DNA of 64,000 bases from Volutella citrinella (lineage: Eukaryota > Ascomycota > Sordariomycetes > Hypocreales > Nectriaceae), in NCBI GenBank assembly GCA_034401135.1, contig JAWZSP010000001.1, forward strand, positions 3,472,001-3,536,000, in the 5' to 3' direction. The notes under the pieces are model-generated. The model had not been told where the DNA came from. It worked only from the letters and a program-made list of their open reading frames with translations, and did not search any database. Shown here in pieces: positions 10,663 to 22,694 of this stretch. Position numbers and translations under genes: made by a program. Each line of letters starts with the position of its first letter. Within the stretch, counting starts at the first letter, position 1.

Positions 10663-12252
10663 ATGCCCAATGACCTCACGAACCGCCTCGGGCACCAAGT
10701 CCTGAGCGTATTCGACGTGTGGGAGGATACCCGGGACTTCCTCGCCGAAGTTGTCGAGTCGGGAAACGAGCCTTTACAGACGCAACAGTTGTTGCAGCAG
10801 AGCCTCATCGCCGGCGCCGAAGACTGGCACCTTTTGATCCAATGTGCCGAATCGGTCCGCCAACGCCACCGCCACGGGGCCACAGCCTCGAGCCTAGAGG
10901 CCCAAGATACCTTGGCGCACGTATGTGATATCCTGGATGGCAGAAACGGTCAAGCTGTGAGCGCGGCCTGGGAGGACACAGACCGTCTCATCAACCAAGC
11001 CAGGAGTTTGGAACGAGATCCAGAGATCCGGCCTCCACTGCCTCCGCCCTCGGCCCGCGCCTTTGGTCAAGATGCGGTGGAGGCTGAAGGCTACGGGCGC
11101 CGACAAAACGGGGGAAAGGCAAGCAAGTCCCAGCCCCGGTTCACATCCCACTATTGGGGAGACCAAGCCGCCCATGATCAATACACACGAGTGAGTCAGG
11201 AGTGGGTCTCTGCAACTCGATCTCGTCCCGTCTTGACATCAACTTTGGCGTGTGTTGGCTCTTTGGCGCCCAGGGCGGTGACCTTGGCCGGGCATCAAGT
11301 GGCCGCTCAGACGTTGCCTCAGGCTGGGAAAGGTGGACCACATGGTGTTGGTGGAGAAGCGAATGCCGTCAAGAACGGATAAGGTGATGCCATCATCGCC
11401 AAGTTATCGTCTCCGTATTTCACGTCCGAGCCAACGTCAACCAAAAGTCCAAGGCCGCCGCCAGGCACAGTATCATGTGTCCCATTCCCGCCTCTCACAT
11501 CGCCAACCTTTGGCCTCATTCAAGAGATGTTCGCCCATGACCCGTTCTGGCTGTTGGTGGCCGTCACCTTTCTCATCCGCACCAATGGCAAGCTGGCGAT
11601 TCCGGTTTTCTACAAAGTCAAGGAGCGTTTCCCTACGCCTGGCGACATCGCCGACCCAGCGAACGCTGAAGAAATCGTGACCATGATCCGCCACCTTGGC
11701 CTCTCCGCCGTCCGGGTTGCGTTCCTACAAAAGTACGCACGTGGGTTTATGGAAGACCCTCCTCGGCCAGGCGTGAGATACAAGGTCAAGAACTACGACC
11801 AACGAGACCATGGCCCTTGTCAACTTGGATTGGAGCCAGCCAGCAGAGCGGACTGTTGGGCAACTGACCCAAAGCCGCCAGAGGGTGACACGGACGACTT
11901 GGAAGCCTGGGAGATTGGCCACCTAACCAAGGGCAAGTATGCCATCGACAGCTGGCGGATTTTTTGTCGCGACGAGCTGCTTGGCCGTGCGCAAGACTGG
12001 AACGGCAAAGGCAGGGAGCCCGAGTTTCAACCCGAATGGATGAGAGCTCAGCCAGAGGACAAGGAGCTGCGGGCCTGCCTGAGGTGGATGTGGATGCGCG
12101 AAGGTTGGGAATGGGATCCAGCTACTGGAGAACGAACTGTGTTGCGCGATGAGATGCAGAGGGCTGTAAACGAGGGAAGAGTCGAGTATGACGACACGGG
12201 AGGGCTGCGAATTCTGGATGAGCCCCGAGAGAGTTGCAACACTTTGACCTAG
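10663..12252 (+). CDS. MBD4-like HhH DNA glycosylase
   Basis: The C-terminal part (from about 11470 to 12252) closely resembles the glycosylase domain of MBD4: FGLIQEMFAHDPFWLL, then FLIRTNGKLAIPVF, and GKYAIDSWRIFC with the catalytic Asp in the GKYxxDSxRIFC motif. MBD4 removes T or U opposite G, the product of 5-methylcytosine or cytosine deamination, in nuclear base-excision repair. The N-terminal exon starts at 10663 (MPNDLTNRLGHQ) and is open to 11190, where a GTGAGT donor follows. It has no methyl-CpG-binding domain and no family I know. An in-frame TAA at 11380-11382 lies between the two parts, so at least one intron must span it. The donor at 11191 is good. Acceptor candidates (after 11273, 11403, 11453 or 11470) cannot be decided by reading. 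The family call is firm; the joined model is not. Confidence 0.78.
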
Positions 12253-13608
12253 GACATGTTCTGCATCTGTTGGATGTTGACGTGTTGCGAAACGGGTAAG
12301 CAGCGCCTCCGAGATGACTTGATAGGTGGCTGTATGAGTAGGTGGCTGGGCATCGTCCAGGGACCAGGGCTGTTTGTAACATACAACAAAGTGTAAGATT
12401 CCAAGCCACACGTTGACGGAGCATGTCATTGTATGCTCTACATGATGAGACCAGCTTGCTTGCTTATTACATCTATATCCCCGTTTCGGTTTACACAGCA
12501 CTCGTTTTCTTGTCTGTACGGACTCTCGTCTCGTCATCAATGGAGCATAGATACCCCATTTCACCAACCTTAGTAGCAGTGGCTGGTGCCAGTGACATCA
12601 CATCCTGATGAGGTAAGTACGTGGATGCTTGTGTAGCGCATGGAAAGAATGGAAAGAAGGCGAATGAGTTTCTACCCTCGTCCAAGCTGCATGGTATCCA
12701 TTCCCTGGGCACTGTCTAGCCCCCAACCCCGTCCGTCTTAGGCTTCGGGCCGGCGCCATGGCTGTGCTATGCTGTGCTATTTTTTGCTCCGGGCCAAGTG
12801 GGACCCCCGGCCTCTACTGCTATTTTGCGCAGGCACAGCGAGCCAAGGGCGCCGTAACTAATAGTAAGGTCCTCCAGGGCCGCCTACAGCCCGCCCGGAC
12901 CCCAGCCGCCCCGAGGAGTCAAGACTTGAAGACTGGCGGCACTGGCGCCCCCCTCAAAGCTTCTTTGGCCCCTGTGAGCGCACGGAAAAGGTTTAGAATA
13001 GGGCGGGTTGCGGCGAGACAGAGGGAAACCTTGACGGGCCCCAGCAAAGGATGGCATGTACCGCCAAGCCACACGGTACCTCCATCTCGCAGGTGAAACC
13101 CCCCTATTTGTCCGAACCCACACCAGCCTCTGTACAGTAGATCCAGGGAGGGCCAAAAAGTGGGCACGTCAATGTGCATCATCACGGGATCTCGAAAGGA
13201 CACCGTTGTATGATTTCCCTTTCCCGACTGAGGTCATCATCGCCAATTGAAGCACAGAGGACACCTCGCTCTCGAAACCCCTCTTCAACAGTCGCCGCCA
13301 TTTGCCTTGGTCCAACTGCCTTTTCCTTATTGTCCTCGAACCTCTCGCTCTCACTCTTGCTGTCCCTCAATCCCGGTTCCCCCTTCCAATTACAAAAAAA
13401 AAGGCTTGGGTCCAGCTCTCATAGGCCCGCACGACCACCTGCTAGCCAGCAAGCTACTTAGCTCCCGTTGGGTTCTGAGCTGCCCGGCCGCCGCCTTCGT
13501 CCACGTTCGACGAAAAACAACCCAGCTCTCCCCCTCCGATCACCAACGCACAACCTCGGCAGGCCCGTACGGGAACACATCTCGAGTTTCTTGATTGCCC
13601 TCTCCATC
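12253..13608. other. Intergenic region upstream of erv29
   Basis: No gene recognised. The final 300 bases before 13609 are strongly pyrimidine-rich with TC runs, typical of a leader and core promoter of a highly expressed fungal gene. The first part carries the 3' end of the glycosylase gene. Confidence 0.5.
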
Positions 13609-14759
<1,151 letters not shown>

Positions 14760-15778
14760 GCCCGCAATGCAATGGTCGAGATTGACCAACTTCGGGCGCC
14801 ATGGTGTCCGGCGCTGGCGGGATTTTTATTTTAACTTGGAAAGGACATGAAAAAAAGGTACCACGATGTTGCTGGTCACTCCCGGGCGCAAGGTGATACG
14901 CCGAGAGCGGATGTTCACATATATGGTTTTTTGATTTTTAGAAGAGGCGAGATCTGCCGAGCGAGTCGAGAAGAACAAGATTACGCAAATTGCACGAAAA
15001 CTGCAGTTGCAGTAAGAGTCAACAAGCCCACGGGCCCATCTCGGGGACGACTACACAGGCAGGGATGGCCAATTGCGCAGGGGGAGGGGGAGTTGTGTCC
15101 GTGTTGGATGGAGCATTGGACTTCCACTGTATTCTGTACCACGCGAGTGGGTTGTCCGAAGCTGCATTACGTCAGGATATGGTGTATTCCGGATGATGGC
15201 GTGCAGAGCGGACCAAGGCCCGAGTCGAAGTAGCATCAACTGAATCTATTGAGTAACTGATTAACAAGTCTACGCGACTGCACAGCGCACCTGAGTGATC
15301 ATCCGATTATGGCGGGGTAATGTGCAAGCAGCTTTCCTAGCAGTAGTAGCCACTACGAGCAGCTATCACCCTACTAATAGCAGTAGCTTGGCTTGAAGCA
15401 ACTACTACTAGTGCTGGTGATTGGTGGCTTTGTCATGTTGTGATTATTTAGTATTGTTGATGTTGCCGACACCGCCTCTCCAGGCCTCGGTATGTTGAGG
15501 TCTACAGTCCACACTCAGACTTGGGTGTGTGGGTATCGAGTCGCAAAGACGTTGTGTAGATGAGCAGCTGCCCAAGACGATTCCCACCCTGTTCGACTCG
15601 TTGGTGGTCCAGATAATCCGCCGCATAGTGCGCAGGCGTCACCACCACAGATTTTGGCTACTACTGCAGCAGCCCCGCAACGTCCATCCATCCAGCTGCA
15701 CCAACGGTTCAGAAGCACTGGACGACGGCAAGGGAAACAAGCAGAGTCACAGTTCCGGCCCTGCTACTGCGCGGCGCC
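14760..15778. other. Intergenic region between erv29 and the HeLo gene
   Basis: No gene recognised. Around 15338-15415 there is a cluster of CAGTAGTAG and CTACTACTAG trinucleotide runs on opposite strands, which could fold back weakly. The region should contain the 3' end of erv29 and the promoter of the HeLo-domain gene. Confidence 0.45.
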
Positions 15779-17755
15779 ATGGCCGAGATCGTCGGCACAG
15801 TGTTTGGAGTCGTCGGCGTGCTGGGCCAGCTCTTTGACGGCTGCGTCAAGGCGTACGGGTATTTCTCGACGGCCGCCAACCTCGATGTCGACAGCCAGCG
15901 ACTGGTGTGCAAGGTGCGCATCGAGGAGATGCGCCTCGTCGTCTGGGGTCGCGATTGGGGCGTGGCCGAGGGCCGTCTCGAGGCCCATCTCGACAGCACC
16001 CGCAACCCGCAGCTGCGCGCCTTGGCGACCCAGATCCTCGAGGAGCTGCACACCACCGTCACCGACTTCCGCAAGCTGCAGGACAAGTACGGCCTCATCC
16101 AGGACGAGAGCGGCGGCTCTTCTGCGGGGGTCGAGACGCAGACAAAGAAGAGTGCCGCATCGTGGAGTCCTTCGGGACGGGGCTCACAGGACGACGCCGG
16201 CCGGAGAGGCACTGGGAAATCCAAGAGCAGCTCAACGGCATCTGGCGAGCGGAGCTGGAGAAAGGAGCTGGGGCTGAAAGCCAAGTGGGTGATTGGAGGT
16301 GAGTCTGCCTTGGTTGCTGGCCAGGAGCTATTGCTGTTGTGAGAGAGAAAGAGAGAGGAGACAACTAACAGACGTGTAACTCTAGACAAGGAACGGTTCA
16401 GCAACCTGTTGAATGATCTCCGAGGTACGTGCAGTCTCTGAGCCCAAGTCTGTCGACCTAAGTTGTCTCCTTCCAGCTGACACGACTCGACAGACTTCAA
16501 CGATGGGCTGGAACGACTCTTCCCACCCTCGCACCTTCCCTCGTTCCAGCGGGCCTGGACACACCAGCTGCTTGAATCTGCGCAGCGCGATCTCACCCAG
16601 CTATCCCTCCTCGGCGAGGCGGCAACGGGCGTGTATCCGCAGCTGACTGCGTCGGCCTCGCTCAAGAAGCTCAGGATCAACCTCGACGCGAAGCCGCAGG
16701 CCGCCTTCAAGCCCACCTTTGCGCTACGGGTGCCGCTGGCTGCCCTCAAGTTCCCCCCCGAGGACCAAGACGAAGAGGACCCCCCGAGCAAGGGGAGCAA
16801 CAAGAGCGGGAAGAGCACGCACAGCAGCAGCAGTGGGAGCAGCTCCGCGACGGCCAAGAGGGACAAGGACGCCCACGTCGCCTACGCGCAGCCCAGCCAT
16901 CGCTCGCAGGCGCACCACAACACGGCCGGCCCCGTCATCATCGAGTGGGTGGCCTACGATCGCGACGCCGTCGACGAGCGTGTGGCTCACGTCCGGCGGC
17001 TCGACGACCTGGCGCGCATGCTGCACTCGGCGTCCGACTGCCACCCGGACCTGCACAGCATCGACTGCGTCGGCTACGTTGAGGACGCCGCCCGCAGCCG
17101 CTACGGCCTCGTCTACAAGGCGCCTGCCCCGTCCTACGCCACGCTGCACACCCTCATCGCGAGCCCGGGCCTCAAGACGCCCGACCTCGACGACCGCGTC
17201 CGCCTGGCCCGCACCCTCGCCGTCGCCCTCTGGTCGCTGCACTCGCTCGACTGGCTGCACAAGTCGCTGTGCTCCTCCAACCTCCTCCTCTTCTCGCCCG
17301 CAGCCTCAACCGCCTCCACCACCACCACTACCACCCTCGTCCCGGACATCACCGCCCCGTACCTCACCGGCTTCGACGCCTCGCGGCCCGATCTTGACAC
17401 GGCCCTGTCCGTCGTCTCCCGTAACCCCTCCATTGCGAGTCTGCATCGCCACCCGGCCTCCCTGCGTGGCCTCGCCCACTGCAAGTCCTTTGACATTTAC
17501 AGCCTCGGCTTGGTCCTGCTCGAGATTGGCCTGTGGAAGGTCCTCCAGACGTACCACAAGGCCCACTACACCGCCGAGCGCTGGCGGGACAAGGTCGTCC
17601 TGGCCGTCCTCGTCCCGGGGCTGGGCAGCAAGGTCGGCCGTCGGTACCGCGAAGTCGTCGAGATGTGCCTCGATGCTGGCGAAGACATGACAAGCGCCGA
17701 GGCCGCCAAGCTAATGGAAAAGGTTGTTACTTCCCTAGAAGCGATCCGCGTCTGA
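15779..17755 (+). CDS. HeLo-domain protein with C-terminal pseudokinase
   Basis: Exons 15779-16298, 16386-16424 and 16494-17755 give 1821 nt and 606 residues; the middle exon is 39 nt. Residues 1 to about 110 (AEIVGTVFGVVGVLGQLFDG and following helices) match the HeLo/prion-inhibition-and-propagation domain known from HET-S and related fungal incompatibility proteins, where it can form membrane-disrupting assemblies. A Ser/Lys-rich linker lies near 285-315. From about residue 334 to the end the sequence reads as a kinase fold. The catalytic loop is LHKSLCSSN without the catalytic Asp, and the DFG site is replaced by GFDASR. I infer a catalytically dead sensor or scaffold module coupled to a cell-death effector. 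No NACHT or NB-ARC domain is present. No neighbour suggests a partner. Confidence 0.85.
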
Positions 17756-18589
17756 TGGCATGACATGATCCCCATGATATGATCCCCATGCAACGTACCA
17801 ACGATATCATGATTGCATATGCTTGCTTGAGGTTAGAGATAGAATACATACATGGAACACAGGGGGAAACAAGGTTGCCCCGCACCAGCCATTGTTTCAT
17901 AGTCACTTAGAAAGGCATTGGAAAAAGTCAAAAGTTGAACACTGCTTGGAATAATTGCAACGCGTGAGAACGCAGGTCAAGGTTACTGCCTGCGTACCCC
18001 TTGTCACTCACGTTTGCTCAGCTGAGTTGCGATATGTGAAGAATTCAATGCCATGCCCTAACCAACAGTACCGAGAAAGAATAAAAAGGGCGCTCAAAAG
18101 CACCCGTCAAGCCAATACGCGGAAAATCATACACTGGTGTGTCTTAGCCAATACGCCGCCCCTAATTTGATCCCATGGGCCAACAATCTCTTGTTCGCTG
18201 TAGGCTCTTGTCTCCCCCTACTTCTCACTCTCTCGCCTCCGTGTGTCACGCAGCTTCCATTAAGATGTGGTGGCGTCAAGTTGAAGAGTCGGCGAATGGA
18301 TTGTTGGACGGATGAAGAATGTTGATGCTCGTAAGATAAACGTTCGTTTGGATTAGCGATAAATGGGTCAAAGCTCCCCCGGTTACGACAACAGATTGAT
18401 GAGACATTGCAAACGCCCTGGACCCCCCCCTCCCTTTTGTGATGTAGCCCGAAACGCCGTTGCATGCAGGACATGAAGATGGCTCGTGATGTGCGTCATT
18501 CATGATCGTTATATAGCAGTCGAAAACACTTGCTCTGTCATGGCAGGTGGTGCGCTAGGCGAATCCCGATCCCGCAGAACCTGGACTCT
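17756..18589. other. Intergenic region between convergent HeLo and cdc14 genes
   Basis: Both flanking genes end here, so this holds two 3' untranslated regions. A short direct duplication of ATGATCCCC occurs just after the HeLo stop, around 17765-17788. A C8 run lies near 18424. No gene is recognised. Confidence 0.5.
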
Positions 18590-20707
18590 CTACGCGCCAG
18601 AGACCTTGCGGGCCGTCGAGGCAGCAGTGGCCGACATGGCGTGGCTGGCACTGCCTACGCGGCCGCTGGTCTTGCGGATGCCGGCGCTCTCCTTTGCGCG
18701 GAGAGGAGACTCGGCCTGGCGCTTGCTGGAGCGGACCTTGGTCATCACGGTGGGAGTGCTGGCCACGCGCTCAACGTGCTTGGTGCGGACAGAGCCAATG
18801 TTCTCGGCGTCATGAGAGGCATCGTTGTCGATCGTGTACACGGTAGTAGTCTGGCTCACGGCCCGGCTCTTCTCGCTCCGCACAGGGCTCTGGGCCGTCT
18901 TGCGCGCACTGCGCATACGCAGGTGCCATTCCTCGTCAGACTCGACACCTTGGGACTGGTGGGATATGGAGACGAACTCCTCCTCCACGACGTGCTCCTC
19001 GACAGTGGTCTGGAACGACGTGGATCGTTGGTAGGGGTGGTGACGATCGCCGCGCGTCGTCTTGCGAGGCTGGCCGGGAGTAGGAGCCGGCAGGTAATCC
19101 TCCTGCACGCCGATGTTGTTTCGATCATGGTCAACCTCGCTCAGAGGCGTCCGGTTCGAAGGACTTCGGTTGGGGGGAGTCGAAGTCTGGCCATTGCGCA
19201 GCGATGTCTTCTGCATGGCCCGAATGGGAGTGCTCGGCACTGGGTTGGCAGCAGCCATCTCCTTCCTCAGCTTGCGCTCTACTCGCTCCTCAATCCACCA
19301 TTCCCTGAAGGTACCCTGGTTGAGGTGTAGCCAATGCTGCTGAGGGCCGACAACCATTCCAGGGCGCATGAATCGCATGAAGGAGATGACCTCGTTGGCA
19401 GTGAAGCCATGGCGGTAAATGAGGTACGCACCAATCAGACAACCTGTTCGGCCGAGACCGGCCTTGCAGTGCACAGCAATGCCCTTCTTGCGCACAGTAA
19501 TTGTCTCGTGGGCAAGGCGAATGAACTTGCGGACGGTAGTGAGCGACGGACACGTGCCGTCGTCGAAAATCATGTCAAGATGCTGGATGCCGAGAGCCTC
19601 AAAGTAGGAAGGCGAGTACAGGTGTGAGTTGAGTCGCACAACGAGGCCAATGTTCTTCTCCGAGAAGTGCTCCAAGACGTTCTTGAAAGGCTGCGGCAGA
19701 GTCGGGTGCGAGTTGACCTCATCCAGGGTCCGGGGCAGCAGAGGGTACATCTCGTCGCCTTCGACGATCTTGGCGACAGGAGTGTGCTGGGGAGAGGCAA
19801 AAGCCAGGAAGTGGGGGGTAATCCAGTTGAAGTCTCCGTGCTCCACGCGCTCAAACCTCTCATACATGTCCAGATCAAAGTTGTCGAGGTCGCAACACTT
19901 CTCCTCCTTGGCTTTCCAGACGCCGTAGACGACGTCCTGGACGCTAATGCCGTAGTCGGCCTGGCTGTAGCCGGCATCGCGGAAGGGCATCAGCGGCGGG
20001 TCGATCTGAGCGATGGGCGCCAGCGCCAGGTGGGGAGGCCAGTTCTGGATGAGCACCATGTAGCAGGCCAGCATGCAGGCGGCGTTTGCGCGGCCTGGAA
20101 TGTGATGTCAGCTTCACGCTACCACACCCCTTGCATCAGCTAGAGCGGGGGGACTTACTTCTCGGGTCAGCTGCGCTCCAGAAGACAATGGGGCGATCCT
20201 TGTTCTGCTTGGCACCGAGGATATCGTGGAACTGGATGGCAAATCGGTACAGGTGTCCAATGTGCAGCGGGCCAAAGTCGTGATGGAAGGCATTGTACAG
20301 GAGAGTGTCATCAACTGTGAAGTAGCACGGCGGCGACCGGGCGGACTGGGGCGGGGTAGCCCCGTCGACACCGCGAGTGGTCCGTTTCCTCGTCGAGGTC
20401 GGCTGCTCAGCGTAAGGGAAATAAGTGTCGGCTGTGGGAGGGTGGGCGTAGGAGGCGAGGTAGAGGCGATCTTGGAGGCATGTCAGCATGGTTATCGGAA
20501 AGGCCAGGTCCGCGGTATCGGGAGCGCCGTTGGGATACTCGACTGCCAGGAATGGCGCAGCCTTCGGGGAGGGATAACAATGCGACATGGCTATTCCTTG
20601 ACAAGACGGCCCAGGGATGAAAGGCGTTGAAAGGGCTTGATGGACATACCGGGAATGTACTCAATCACCTGCCCCATACTCTGGGCATGACGGGAAGAAG
20701 GAGCCAT
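18590..20707 (-). CDS. cdc14: CDC14 dual-specificity protein phosphatase
   Basis: Exons on the minus strand are 20707-20650, 20470-20159 and 20094-18590, totalling 1875 nt and 624 residues. The start MAPSSRHAQSMGQVIEYIP joins DRLYLASY, matching the conserved Cdc14 N-terminus. The phosphatase signature HCKAGLGRTGC has Cys333 as the nucleophile and Arg339 as the phosphate-binding residue, followed by RPGMVVGPQQHWLH. The family removes phosphate from Cdk Ser-Pro sites, and drives mitotic exit, septation and cytokinesis; in yeast it is held in the nucleolus. The tail (about 415-624) is disordered and rich in Ser, Arg and Lys. The first intron offers two acceptors in the same phase (after 20471 or after 20591), which would add 40 residues. 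The gene is divergent from pcc1. Confidence 0.95.
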
Positions 20708-21597
20708 TGTTTCCAGGCTTTCCCTTCCTCTCGACTACGAATTCGGGACCGGGCGGGAGACCGGGAGCTCTGCTGCCGGCTGAAATATGCTTGGTAAAGC
20801 TGATTGGCAAGTGTGAAGGGTGTGTGAGGCAGGATCGAGGTCGAAACCAGCGGGTGTCGGGTGCGTGAAGATGTGCACGAGGGCAGGCGGTGACCTAGCA
20901 GAGAGCGTGCGGTGAGATGCGGAAGGGCAGCTCGGTCGGCACCGTGAGGAGTTGAAGTCGGGGCTGAAGGCGTCGAGAAGAAGAAAAATAGCGACGGCCT
21001 TTGGAGCAAGCACACAAGAGGGAGTCGAGCAGTTGGGAAAGGTGGTGGTTGAGGTATCTGAAGCCGAAATGGGCCCACGATGTTTTTGTATGTACCGATG
21101 GGGATGGCAAGCTTGTTATTTTCTGGCCGCTGCTGTGAGACCCCCAGCCCCAAAACAGGAGCTCCCCGTTGTTGTGGGTCACCAGCCCGTCGTCATGGCA
21201 ACTACATGGACTGGGCAATCCAGCCATCACACAGCGGGCGCCACAACGTGGCTGCATTTCTGGCCCGGGGCCGCCTCGGTTGTGGCCCTCTACAACGGGC
21301 AACGGCAAGCAAGCGTCTTTTGAGTGTCGCCCAAGCAAGCCAAGCCACACTGACCGTCTTCTGCCTTCGACATCTTCAAGACGCCCGCGCCACTCGCCAT
21401 CAAGGCCCACTCAATCCATTGGCCACGGTCGCATCGCACGAGTTCCATCCCCACCACACATCCTGCGCTGGTAGCCAGCCAGACAAGCCCCGCTGGGGGG
21501 TTCTGCAGAAACAGCAGCAAAACACCATCATCTTCCCAGCAACCGACAAGCCCTCGCACGTCCACATCGGCCTGGGGATGCCAGGGCCGTGACCACC
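20708..21597. promoter_or_regulatory. Shared divergent promoter of cdc14 and pcc1
   Basis: An 890-bp interval separates two genes that start in opposite directions. On the minus strand, bases 20710-21000 are rich in C and T, consistent with a long cdc14 leader. No coding sequence or recognised operator was found. The assignment as a bidirectional promoter rests on gene orientation only. Confidence 0.5.
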
Positions 21598-22191
21598 ATG
21601 GCCGCCGCTACTCCCGACCCCGAGTTCCCCTGCTCCATGCAAGTCATCCCCCCTCTGTCTGTTGTTTATACCTTGCCCGCCAAGCGGCTCGCTCAGCCGC
21701 CTTGCTCCCCTTCAACTCCCCCCGTCCAAGCCACCTAATGCTCATTTGCCTCCCCGGCGACGACGTGGACTCGAGAGGCCATGCCATGACCCCATTCCCA
21801 TCTCCGCAAGCGCAAGCACAAGCTGCTTTATTATGAGCTGGAGGAGGAGTCCGTTAAATATAGCTAACACGTCGCTTCTTCTTGCTCCGCGAACAGAATC
21901 CTCAATGTCCCGCTGCCCAGTTTGAGACTTGCCAGTACTGCCCTGAAGGCCATCGAGGTAGACCCGGAGCTCTCTCCCCTCGTTCGGCGCCACATGTCTG
22001 TTGAGCCAGCAGACCAAGATGAGTCCGCCACCGGCGATGCCCGGATCCTTCGGGTTGAGTACAAGGCCACCACCAACCGAATGCTTCGCGTTGCAGCTAA
22101 CGGCTTCATGGAGAGCCTCAAGCTCGTTGTGGAGGTGATGGAGCAGTTGGATACAGACGTTATCAACCCCCCTGGGCTACCAGATCCATAA
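21598..22191 (+). CDS. pcc1: KEOPS/EKC complex subunit Pcc1
   Basis: Exon 1 is 21598-21638 and exon 2 is 21897-22191; together 336 nt and 111 residues, a normal Pcc1 length. Exon 1 encodes MAAATPDPEFPCS; exon 2 begins LNVPLPSLRLASTALKAIEVDPELSPLVRR and ends with the Pcc1 helix around FMESLKLVVEVMEQ. The two conserved blocks join in frame, with the expected spacing, only if the intron uses a GCAAGT donor at 21639 (GC-AG type). The nearest GT donor (21643) gives the wrong phase. The acceptor is AACAG and a GCTAAC branch site lies near 21863. Pcc1 is the dimerising subunit of KEOPS, which makes the t6A modification on tRNAs reading ANN codons and affects telomeres and transcription in yeast. Confidence 0.9.
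21639..21896 (+). other. Probable GC-AG intron in pcc1
   Basis: A 258-nt intron starting GCAAGT and ending AACAG. GCAAGT is the standard donor of the minor GC-AG class, which is still spliced by the U2 spliceosome. The phase (2) fits exactly. A weaker GT donor, GTCTGT at 21657, would also keep the frame but would insert extra residues into the conserved FPCS-LNVP junction. Confidence 0.75.
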
Positions 22192-22694
22192 TAAAAAATG
22201 ATGGAACTGTAAACACGAAACTGACTTCGGGAACGAGGAGCATCGCATACTTCGTTGACTTATTTGAGCGTGGTATATTTCCATGTACACTGACCGACAA
22301 CCATAGGCGGGAAACTGCCGCCAACCATGCCAGAGATCCTGGATTTCTCGAATCCAAACAACTAAAGTAAAAAAAAAATAACAAAAAGCCACAGGGCTGC
22401 CTAATGTCATCTGCTCTAACGTTGCGCGTCAAGGCCATAACCCAGAATCCAAAGTGAAGAATCCGCTGCCACCCACCCCTCCGCCACCCCAATGAATGCC
22501 ATATAGAAAAAAAACACAGCTCGAAAAAGGTATTAAGCCATCTCCAGGATCCAAGAACCCAGAAGCACCAAGTTCCCCTCTGGTTCGCTTCTTCTCCAAA
22601 GAATTGGTATTCCAAAATCAAAGACAGCCAGCCAGCCAACCAACCATGCGCCAAACAGACCCGAACCGCCACAATTTCCGCATCATCCAACTGG
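22192..22694. other. Intergenic region between convergent pcc1 and nuc-1
   Basis: Both genes end here. AT-rich runs (AATAAAAAA right after the pcc1 stop, and a run of A near 22369-22376) fit polyadenylation regions. No gene recognised. Confidence 0.5.

Noticed and set aside
15338..15415. CAGTAGTAG and CTACTACTAG runs resembling a small inverted repeat or microsatellite
   Set aside because: The arms match only in part and the repeat number is low; not enough to call an element.
18530..19330. A 266-codon plus-strand frame
   Set aside because: It lies antisense to the CDC14 coding exon and has no family match, so it is a shadow of that gene.
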